DNA of 64,000 nt from assembly GCA_964036665.1 (NCBI GenBank), contig OZ038533.1, positions 14,293,075 to 14,357,074 of the forward strand, given 5' to 3'. The DNA is from Gordius sp. MW1 (Eukaryota > Nematomorpha > Gordioida > Gordea > Gordiidae). Under the pieces are notes generated by a model. The model saw only the letters and a list, made by a program, of their open reading frames with translations, did not search any database and was not told the DNA's origin. This document shows, one piece after another, positions 36,301-48,300 of this stretch (position 1 is the first letter of the stretch; every line of letters begins with the position of its first letter). Position numbers and translations under genes: made by a program.

Positions 36301-39300
36301 TTAGAATAAAAACCATCGGAGCAGAATTTGCTGTTGAAAAATTTCAACTAGGCCGTAACAAATTTGGGAGGGTTCTTAGCAAAAATACTTTTATACACGA
36401 TTCAACTTCAAAGCGCCATATGTTTTTTGTCCAAAAATGCGATTTAAATGTCGTGGAATCAACTGTTTTAGTGTAGGTACCATGTGAATATGCATTAATA
36501 AGCGTAATTAAAGGATAAATATTTGTTTTATGAGCGAAAACACAAAAACAGAACAAAAATGAAGTGACGCTCGTATTAAGATGCTGCTATGATTTAACGT
36601 GCATTCGCTTTTTTAAACTAGATTCAGAATCGCGCGTATTGACACACCCTAAGATAGAAAACACGGAATATTTTTTAAATAAATCTGCCCCAATCTATTA
36701 AAACATTTGAGAAACTCCGCCATGTAGTTAATTTTCAAAATAAGAATCCCGCAATAGTTAATTGGATAAATTATGGGCAATAATACAAAAATTGAAATTC
36801 CTAGCGATTTCCTTTGTTATAGGGTGAAGAAATGAATGTGACAATAAATAGGCGGGCAAATTCTTCAATTTGACCTAAAAATTTATCTATCGATTTTCCA
36901 AAAAAAAATAGGCGCCATCTTCAATTGTGCTTTCCCATAATTCGTTCATGAAAAATGAAGAGATTGAGAAAGGCTTTGAGCCCGCTCTCTTTTCATAAGT
37001 TTGTAAAGTTAAATTTGTAATTCGAATATTCATGATTCATGTTTAAGCATGTTAAGTTGGTATATAAGAGCGTTTTATTTTAAAAGCATCTTGCTTGCTT
37101 AAATGAAACAACATAGTTAACATATTCTTGCATGGGCGTAGCCAGGGGATGGCAAGGAGGGGCGGCTGCCCCCGTCTATATCCAAAATTTTGTTGAAATT
37201 TATTAAAATTATGGCTAAAATTTCAAAAAATGATCATCTTGCCCCTCTCTAAATCATTATTGCCCCCCCCTCTAATCCCAATGCTGGCTACGCCCATGTA
37301 TTCTTGTCAAAAATTTTATATTCAAAAAGGCGTATGATTGCTTTTTAAATATTGCTACTTCACGCACAAGTTGAGTTTTTTGAAGTTCTATGCTTACTTT
37401 ATTTTCAATGATCATCATAATTGTTACAATTATTTTTTTAAATTTTATTTTCCTTACAATTTTAACCATACCTAACTATTTTTAATGTAGAAAAATTTGC
37501 AGGGAATTATTTAGCCAGTTTCGCAATTATCCGATATTTAAAAACAACCTAGACAAATTGGCAAAAGAAATTTAAGTATAAAGGTAATCAGCTGGCCCAT
37601 AAACAATAATGAAATTCGGGCGAGGTCGAAATAATTAAAGCCAACCAGCGGTTATTAATTAGACTATTTGCGAAAGCAAAATAAAAGTCTTTTACAGAAG
37701 CATAAGTCCACAGCCATTAAAAACCCCAATTATTGAAAAATTACAAGTTGGACAGGACGGACAACAAAAAGCGAACCCATAAATTGCATATAGTAATTAA
37801 TATTATTATTTTAAAAGGCTTACTTTTGATTTCCTAACGTAATTCATAATGCCATTTAATCCTTAAATATCGACAAAACTTTATCGATTTTGGCTCCAAT
37901 AAATTATCTGATCCATAAAAATTCCTTTAGTCTAATCGGGGCGATAACTATCAACAACATCGAAAACACCCAGAAATGTTACATTGATTGGTCTATATCA
38001 GCAAGCATTGGAATTTAAGGGGGGCAATAATGATTAAGGGAGGGGCAAAATAATTATTTTTTAAAAATTTAATCAATTTTTACAAATATTTGGATTTAGA
38101 AAGGGGAGCCGCCCCTCCCTGCCGCCCCCCTGGCTACGCCCACGTCTGTATCGGCTTAATTTTATTTTCTCCTTAAAAACTCAAATATTTTTATCGTATA
38201 AAAAAATATATAGGAACTCGAGCAAATCGAAGATGATTGGAAGGTAGAAGCCAATCAATTGTCGCAATTGGTTAATCGTTTAAAGGAAGAAAACCAAAAG
38301 TTGAGTCGTAAGTTAGAAGATGAAACAGCTAGTCGTTCGCATAAACCATTCGGTTCCGATCATATTTCAAATCGTTCTGGGATTGGGAGCGATTCAAGTC
38401 CCACTAGCCCCATCGGTAATTTAAAAATATTTTAACCATTGGTTTTCAAAATAGCACTAAATATTTTTGGTTGCTTTTGGATGTTAAGTTGATCTAATTT
38501 ATATTATATACATTAACTTTGCATAAAAAGTTTTTTTTTCTATTTTTAATGAAACGAAGTTCACTTTATATATGGCAAGGTTCCCCAAAAAGTATTTTTT
38601 GCGACAACAAATAAAGATTGCATGAGTAAACTATTTATAATGCCAAAATTACACATAAACTACATACATGGTTCGGAAGTGTTACTTTTAATTGCTATGC
38701 AATTTATGGGCTCACTTTCCATTTTGTTTGTCCGCCTATTCGGCGTGCGCACCGAATGTCACGCACCGAATGTCTTGTTTTGTTTACTTTTAATTTTTGT
38801 TAATTTAACCAGTTTTTGGGTTCGAATCCCGGTTTTTTTTTTGACTATTAAGATTGTTCCTGTTACTACCAATGTTATTATGACTTTTTGGCCGTCCGTT
38901 GGGTGCTGACCGATGGAAAAAAATGACCATTGGCCAAAATGTGAATCGGAATTATTTTTTTCGTTTTTTTTTGATTATTATGATTGTTCCTGTTACTACC
39001 AATGCTATTATGACTTTTTGGCCGTCTGTTGGGTGCTGACCGATGGAAAAAAATGACCATTGGCCAAAATGTGAATCGGAATTATTTTTTTCGTTTTTTT
39101 TTGATTATTATGATTGTTCCTGTTACTACCAATGCTATTATGACTTTTTGGCCGTCCGTTGGGTGCTGACCGATGGAAAAAAATGACCATTGGCCAAAAT
39201 GTGAATCGGAATTATATTTTTCGTTTTTTTTGATTATTATGATTGTTCCTGTTACTACCAATGCTATTATGACTTTTTGGCCGTCCGTTGATTGCTGACT

Positions 39301-42300
39301 GATGGAAAAAAATGACCATTGGGCAAAATGTGAATTAAAATTATTTTTTTCCTTTTTTTCGCTAACACTGATTTATAGACCATCTGTTGGTACTGACCAA
39401 TTAAAAAAAATGACCATTGGCCAAAATGTGATTCGAAAATTTTTTTGTTTTGTTTTTTGTTTTGACTTTTATAAATTTATATCCACTTTTACCGTGTCCT
39501 GGCTGCTGACCAATGAAAAAAATGACCATTGGCCAAAATGTGATTCGAAAATTATTTTTTCGTTTTTTTGACTATTATGAATTTATAACCACCTCTACCC
39601 TGTCCTGGCTGCTGACCAATGAAAAAAATGCCTTATACCATTTTTGAATATCTATACTATTTTATTTTTAGATATCTTATTAATAAATCTAATTATTATT
39701 ACATCTTATTTTTAAAAGTCATATTTTTTAATATCTAACGCATTTTATATATGTAAATTTTATTTTCAAAAATTTTTATTATAAGCCACAATAGGAATTA
39801 TCCCAATTTAATAACATTTTACATTAACCAAAAGTAAGTTATTAAATTTTATCATTTTTAGATGAGCGGTCGTAACAGGCAATCCAATTCTCTATTATTA
39901 TTAAAAAGTTGATTAATTAATTTTATTATTTCTAATTTCCGCCTGTTGTTATTTTAATTGAAACTATTTTCTAACACTTAAAATTAACCTAATATTTAGG
40001 TTTGAAATTGCAGTTGTCATAATTGAAAATTACAACTAGATAATCAATATATTAGAATTATTATTATATAGCAATTAAAAGGGGAAAGGGGGAAATTATT
40101 CCTTCGTCGTTTTATATTGATTTTTTTTTCAATGGCGCTATGCCAAGGTTAAACCCCTACCCCTATCTTCCTCTCTTATCCGCCCACCGCTAGGGGGCGG
40201 GAGTGGAGGAGATGAAAAATATTTCACAATATTGGCATTCTCGGGCGTATAATTATTTATGCCGAGTTTAGTATGTAGTAATAACATTAAACATGCATAA
40301 TACGTCATCATATTTACATGGATATTGAAAAGATTTATATATGGAAGAGAATACCAATAGTTTTATATTAATAGTAGTAGCCAGAATTTAATTTAAGGTT
40401 CATCAATTGGCCTGATTATTTTTATAACCCCCTCCTTTTAGCAAATATTATGTCTAAGCTTTGAAGTGACATGATTTTCGCAGTGTACACTTTTCTAAAA
40501 TTTATGATCTTACTCCGCTAGCGATAGTTTTACACCCAATAATTTACACTAGGAATCTATCAAATTTTAAGATTTTATTTTTTGGATAAATTATTTTATA
40601 TGAGGGCAGTTTGATGTTTTTATATTGAAAAACACATTGGTTTGGGAGTGAAATTTTAAAAACCCACTCTACGACTGCGAAGTTGAAGTAGCTATTCATT
40701 GAACTTAATGACCGTTTTTATTTTTGATAAAAGATATTAAATATTATCTCCGACTTTTAGAATTGCATGGTAATTTGGGTTATTATTAAAAAGATATTGA
40801 CGAATTTTAGGAAATTTTACGAAATATAAGTATGTCATTTAAAAATCAATTATTATTGACTTAGAATCGTTTATTTATTCGTTTATATAGGAAATTGTTT
40901 TATTGTGTTTGAATGCATCTTCGATTAATGGGTTCTTGCCTCCTTCTAATTTTTCCTATTTTTTATTTGCAATGCCTTAATATGTAAAATTGTTTTTATT
41001 TAAAACCCGTTTATTTAGTTGTATAATAAAAAAATCAAGCAGAGGATAAATATAGTGTTATTTTACAAATGAACATTAAAATATTACTATCAAAATATTA
41101 CATCCTGGCAAATCGAAATATTGGATTAAAAGCCATTTGTCGAAATTTAATTTAAAAAGTCAAATATATATAGATATTTAATATATTTATGCGTGTCTTG
41201 GTCCTCTGCTCAATTATAAATACTTTTAACTTATAAGAAGAGCTGTTAAAAGTTCCTTTTAAAAAGGAACTTGTCAAGTTCCAGTTCCTTTGCCTAAAAT
41301 GGAACTAATTCCAGTTCCTAGTCCTTATTTTAAAAAGGAACTAGTTCAGTTCCTTTTGAAGTTCCTTTTTTAAATTTTCTTTTTAAAATGTACAAATATC
41401 TTTTATTAATTCATAAAACCAATATATTATATATTACAATTTATAAAAATCATCAGGTAATAAATGTTTATTTGATTTTAACAAAATACTTTTTTCAAAG
41501 TTGTCATCTAAAAGGCATGTTCGCTTGTCTCCGAAAAAAATTTTGCCCAAGCTAAATAATCTTTCCACAGGAAAACTTGATGGTAATGGCGTATTATATT
41601 TATATAATAAATAGTTTTTTTAAATCGGGATAACTGTCTAAAAGACTTAAATTTCGGTTATTAGAAAGCAAAAAACTTTCAATTGATTCATTCTTTTCAT
41701 CATTTTTTAATTCAAAAAAATCCATTTCTGATAAACTAGGTCCAGCCTGTTAAGATTTAGGAACAAACAAATTGATATCCTCTAAAATATTTGCTTTCAT
41801 GCTCGCAGCGCATTCTTTAATGCATTTAATATAGTAGAATACAGAAAGCTGTATTTTACAAACTTATTTCAAAATTAATTATAAAAAAATTAGGTTTTAT
41901 AAAAAATAAATATTAAAATTAAACTTAATTTATTGACCTTGAGGTGACGCCAAATATTTGCGATAGAAGTTGATATATGTTTTATTTTTGGAGAGCATAA
42001 TTTTCCTCCAAGATTTATCATTTTGCATCCTTTTGAATAAGCGTAAAAATATTCTCAAATAAAGGCCAGGGTATATTTTTAGGTTTAATTATGGTAATGT
42101 CACTCATATCTAAAATCAAAAGATTATATATTTAATATTTATAAACTTACTATTAATAGGAATATGATAAAAATTAAAAACCAGTTAAAGGAAATGAACT
42201 TTATATAAATTACCATAAATCGAAAAATTTATTTAACAAACACTACCGTGAATAAAATACTAAATAATATTTAAATTATAAATTAATTTAAAAAATTTTA

Positions 42301-45300
42301 ATGCAAATTGAAATTGGCAAAAGGAACGTAAAAGGAACTTGTAAGTAGTTCCTTTTGCGATAAATTGAGAAAAAAAGAAACTAATTACAGTTCCAGTTCC
42401 TCATTATAAAAAGGAACTTATTAGTTCCTTTTTTTTAAAGGAACTAGTTCCAAGGAACTAATTCCTTTAACAGCTCTATTTATAATATATTAAATACTAT
42501 TACGCATGCGTTTATTTATAAATAACTATTTTGCCAATATACGATGATGGATAAGGTGTAAATGTCATTGAAAGATTAAAGTTGATTTACAATGACTCGG
42601 CAGCACATTTTATAAACAAAAAATATCCTATACTCAAAAAATCATTCAATATCATACATAATAGTATTTAAATATGGAAGCTCGTTGAAGGCTTTGGTAT
42701 TATTGACCCATTAAATACCATTTGAGTTATAAAATTCTTAGTATAGCAACGTGAGTTTTAGACGGCAGACTCCACATATTTATTGCTCCTCAAAGTCTCA
42801 AAATTAGTTGCAATCCCAAATTCCAAGTTACCCGCCCTAGCAGTACCGGAAATGGCTGCCGAATGAAGGCTCTTCTTAACAGGGAGAGAGAGGTGTGTCG
42901 GATGTAGAAGGGGACGTCAGGTTAGAGTGAGGGTCGTCATTTCTAGCGCCCGATTCCTTGCTTTTTGTGTGGCTCCTCCCCACGCAAAAGGTTTCGCTCG
43001 TAACAATGATAGGTTTAGCCTTAATGGCGCCTTGTAACTTTTAGGACAGAAACGAGAAGAATTAAAACCATTCAACAAAGGAGGCAGCAACGGCATATAG
43101 CCAGTTCCCCGCCCCCTGTAACGGTATGTCGCCTAAGGATTCGTTTTCGGCCCAACTTTGAGTAGGACGATGGTTTTTGGTGTGAACAATCGGGAGAAGA
43201 TGAAGATTTGGGTTAGGGTTAGGTCGGTACAAATTGAGTGAATTCCTGCGGACACATGGCAGATGTCTATGCTCTTTGGTGGAGGATTTAGCCTTAGAGC
43301 AGCCACTTGTTTGAGGCGAGGCTCTTCGTTAGAGGATATGGGGGTAGAGGTAATTTTGAACTATTAGATGACATATTGCTGCTGTAGTAGTCAGCGCATT
43401 TGGCAGCTCTCTTGTCCAGCTTAGCGACATCGACGTATTTGTAACTGTTGTAAATGTCCTTGCGCATTTTACCCAAGTTCGGGGTCGTATCCATTTCACT
43501 CACGTCACCTTCCCCACTACTGAAACCGCTATGATTTCCACTATCGCGAGTTTGAGCAGTCAGCATTGCTGTTTGCCTGGTGCTGCCTGAACCTTTACCT
43601 TCATTAAATCCGCGAATTGATTTGCTCTAAGGGCAGAGACTTCTAGATTTCTCTTCAATAAACTCACAAGTTTTCGTTGTTCTGAAGTAATTCGCACTCT
43701 CGCAAGCACCTACCGCGTATTTATCGCGTCGTGGCGATTTATTAAGTTGAGCCGCTTCGGTTTTGTTCGCTTTCATAATGTAATGGAAATTGATGATGGG
43801 GGGGGGATGGAACGCGAGGAAGAAGTATTAACATACTCGCCCGCAGAGGCTAGCGTCCCGAATCCACCATCATTTTCGGAAGTAGCAAAACATCATCATC
43901 GGAGCCAAAGGTTTTCTCACCAATGTTTCCTAATTTATTTGGCAAATGTTGAATGGGCCGAGATGCTGAACATATCGTTTGATTGTCGTTTGCTATTTTA
44001 TTTTGGCTGTAATAATATTCGGGAGGGCGGTCAGTCGTTACGAGCTGCTTAATGGGCAAATCGAAGGAAGCAGGATTAGTGGGCTTGTTTCCGCATTTAA
44101 CCTTTCTAAAGAATGGGTAGCTACCGACATAATTCGCCGATGAATGAGAATCTGGATAGGTGCAATTACAAACTCCATCACAACACCCAGCTCGTTTATC
44201 ATGCGCATAAATTGGGTGTTTCGGGCTCGTCGATTGAAAGCATGCGTTATTAACCTCGTTCACAGGAGTTAAGTTGACTAAGGAGAAAAAAATAATTTAA
44301 ATGAAACAAATAAATACACGCAATTACTTATTTGCAAGTCGTTGCTATCACATGTCTCCTTAGGTATGTCTACATCGCTCCTGTCAGGAACATATGGCGA
44401 ATGTAGACCCTCTTCAAAGAACCATTTGTACTATTTATCACAAAAAAAGATTGGATGATTCAAGTATAACAAAAAAATTGCTAAATTTTCCCATAGTTTG
44501 TCGATTCCACATACCTTCACTATCAATGATTCCACAATTTTACACTGATCTGCCATATGTTTGACCATGGAAGCCACGTCGTTGTTGGACTTTCTAACAA
44601 GCGTCGGACCAAAAACAATTCCTAAATTTTCGCTGTCCATTCGATTTATAGCACTCTTTGACGCTATGTTGGACAAATGCGCCATTAAAAATTTGAGTGT
44701 GTGGTAATGGTGTTCGGGAAGCGTTCGAATCTATAAAAGTCATAATATTATGGTTATTCCATATTAGCTGGATGAATCAAGTATAGATAAAAACAAGGAA
44801 ATACTCACAATTTTTTCCAAAATAATGAAGCGTTCTTCTGGTAGACGATTAGCCTCAATTAGGGATTGGTAAAAATCGTTGGCAAATAACGGGTCGGCCA
44901 AACGTCTAAAATACGTCTTCAAGATACTAGCCAGCTGTAAAAGTGAAAAAATAAAATATTATACATTCTCGTTATAAATTAGTGGTAAATAGAATGGAGC
45001 CTCGACGTCGGCATTAACGCCTTCATTTAAAATGCATAATTTGAAAATTTAAAAAATTTAATATATCCCTTTTTAGTCAAAAATATTACATAACATTGTG
45101 TTTTTACGTGTATTTTATACAATAGAGCTTGAAAAGTTCGTAAATAAAATTTTTGAAATAAGTCAAAACAATATGCCATATTTACCACATTAACGTCGCG
45201 CCACTTCTTCTGATTGGACCAAACGCTGATACCGCCGCTATCTTTGTCAAGTTCTCTTACCAAGGCAGACACTGCCCCACTGTGCCCGGGTATGCGATAT

Positions 45301-48300
45301 ATACCAACGTTGCAGAGCCCGTAGGTTTCAATCAACTCCACACATTTCTCAACGATTGCTGGCACAAACTAAAAAACGTCGAGTTTTAAATTAATATCGC
45401 AGCGACAGACAATAACATTGTGCATTTAATATACGCTTTTAAAATCCCCTCCCTATACATTGTGTAGATAAAATTATTCTATAATATAGAACCAAAGGTA
45501 CTCCCCAGGTCGGGCCTCTTCGAGGAGATGGTGAAAAGTGGTGCTATAGCTGTGAAGCTTGTTGGGCAGACTAAAGGATCCACTTTTGCCGTTATATGAG
45601 GATTTAGGAAATGCGGCACCTGCAAAAGTCCTGGCGTCGCCGCCAAAATGATCGGCTATGTTGGCAAACAATTTTAGATGTCTCTTATTACCCTTAGTTC
45701 TCGTCGTTAATTTATCCGCCCCTATCGCGGATTGATTGGCCGATGGCGGGAGTAGTGAAGGATCGTTGGGGGGGGGGGGGGCGCGATGGTGGGGCAACAT
45801 GGAAGTAAATTTATCCTTTGAACTTTTCACCATCTTAATTCCCTTCCAAGCGCTATTTATTTGCGCGCGATGATGCATCGTAGCCCCTCCTGCACTTTGG
45901 CTAAAGGATTCACCGTCTAATATGTTGATGTTACCCCCAGCCCCTAAATTTTTTTCTGGTGATTCAAAGGTGACAGCGGAAGTTTTTATATTTTGGCGCG
46001 AAGTTCCAGCTTCAACGAACGACCCATTGACAGAGGAGGAAATTAACTTGTGATGGGGAGGATCGTCAAAGATATTTTTGTTAGAGGGCGTGAGGAAGGT
46101 GGTGGATGGGATGTTAGCGTCTCGTGCAAGAACGGGATTCTTGAGGTTGTTTGAAGCTAATCGCTTCAAAGACGCTTCAAAATCGTCGTTGGGCGAAGGG
46201 GATGTAAACTTGAAACACAAGGTGTTGGAAATAATCGCATAGTTTGGTATTTCAAAGTTTAATCGCAAAACGGAAATTGTAATTCGAACGATGTTCTCGA
46301 ACAGATAAGTGAAGTGCGATTGGTTAAAGCTAAACTCATAGAACACATAATTCGCCAAAGAATTCATAACTATAAATAAAGCTATCAAGTAGCTAGTTAC
46401 ATTTAACTAGTTCCTTTTCTTCAGAATCGTAACTGTAATCAGTTACTTTTACTTTAGAGGAACTGTAAACTGTATTAGTTATATTAATTCAGTAACTATT
46501 CAACTAAAGTTACAGTTAAGTGAAAAGCGGGCAAGCTTATTGGACGGCTTTATATAATATAACATTTTATTGAAATCGAATCACCATATATTACCCTCTG
46601 ATTTTTATTTTAATATGTGAAAAATTTTATTAATTTTTTTTAATTCATCGGAGTTACTTTTATAGCTAGTTTCATCAGGTAGGTAACTGAAAATTCAGTT
46701 ACTTTTCAAAGAATTTAATTTTAACTGTAATTAGTTACAATTTTCTTAAAAAGTAACTGTAACTTAACTAGTTACTGGGAAAATAACTAACAGCTCTACT
46801 TCCACACCATTAAAAGGGGTGTTTAGTGTTAGCACGCTCAGTGCAGACACCCTACACCGGCAATTTCGATTAAGCCTACTGAAATTTAATTTAATTTTGA
46901 ACGTTAGATAAAATGCCATTTTAAGGTGTATTTTTAATTGTGTGTCTTTACCGTGTTTGCCTTCAAAGACAGCTTAAACAAAGATTTTCAACTTATGACG
47001 GTGCTAGGAAGTACGGTAGAAAAGTTGGAAAAGCAACTCATTTACAAGGAAGACGAAATTAAGAAAAAAATATCAGAAAATGAAACGGTAAAATAAACCG
47101 TTGTTTTCATCATAATTAGCTATCTTTTTTGATAAAACCTATTGCCTATGTCTTCGTTATAAAACTTCTAAGATAAGTCTTTTTAGATCTCTACTATGTG
47201 ATAGCCAGACTTGACTATACATTTAAAATTAAGGTTTTTATAGGCTTTGCCATGGCTACCATATAATGTACACTTTTACATATTTTTAAGCTTCCATTGT
47301 GGTTCATTTGAGGTTTATCAAATTAAAGATACTTATAAAAATTTGGTTTTTTTTCCAATTTTTTCGTTACTTATTTGCGACTTCGTTTTTAAGATTGTCA
47401 ATTTTAAGCGACCCTAGTAGGCAGGGCTCTGATGGATAATATTTTTTAATAAAACACACGACCTATCATTAAATGACTATCTGAATTCCAGGGAAAATTT
47501 ATATATGTTAATGGGTACCCCTTATTTATAGAATTGGAATTATTTTTGAGTGAAGTGATATTTTATTTTTGATGTTATAAGATGGAAAGTCAAATAATGA
47601 GATTATCCAAAGTTTGTCAAGAACTTCGCCGTAAAAACCAAACGCTTCAACGCCATTTGCGCATTCTGATTGACGACAAAACCGATCAGCAAATCGAAAT
47701 TCAAGATCGCGATCACCAGCTCATCGAACTGAAGGAAAAATTAACTTTGATTGACCAAGGCAAATTCGGACTTTTCAGCGGTGACATGAGTCAGGTTAGG
47801 TCTAGAAATTTTAACATGATCTAATTGTTTTACTTAACACTAGTAATCAAGTAAAGTATATCCAGAGGGTGGCGGGGAGGGGCGGCTGCCCCCTCTAAAT
47901 TCAAATTTCTATAAAATTTTTATAGAATTATAGCTAAAATTTCAAAAATTAGCATTTTGCCCCTCCCTAGCCTCTCTAATTCTAAACCTGGCTACACCCA
48001 TGATGATAATTGTTACATAAATAATTGGATTAATTAAGTTTTTTACTTCTTATACCCAGCTTATTTAAAGTTCAGCTGTAAAAAATTTTTTGGAACGGAC
48101 TAAAAAGAATATTTTGAAAATAAATTGTTTTTAAAAGTGAGCTTTATAATAATTTTACGTATTTTGGTATACAATGTTTTTAATGAGATTGTTCGATATA
48201 AAATCGTATATCAAATTATGGCTTTTGCAAATTTTCACATTAGTTAAAGGAAGTCTTTAAATTTTAAAACTTTAAAATTCTTCCAAATTCACCCCCAAAA

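Noticed and set aside
38878-39571. Similar open frames over the 38.9-39.6-kb array
   Set aside because: Same satellite, reverse orientation.
45474-46388. ATG at 46,388 as the start of a 304-residue protein
   Set aside because: The first 60 residues lie in a MITE end and AT-rich DNA and look non-coding; a good acceptor at 46,209 marks the real exon start.
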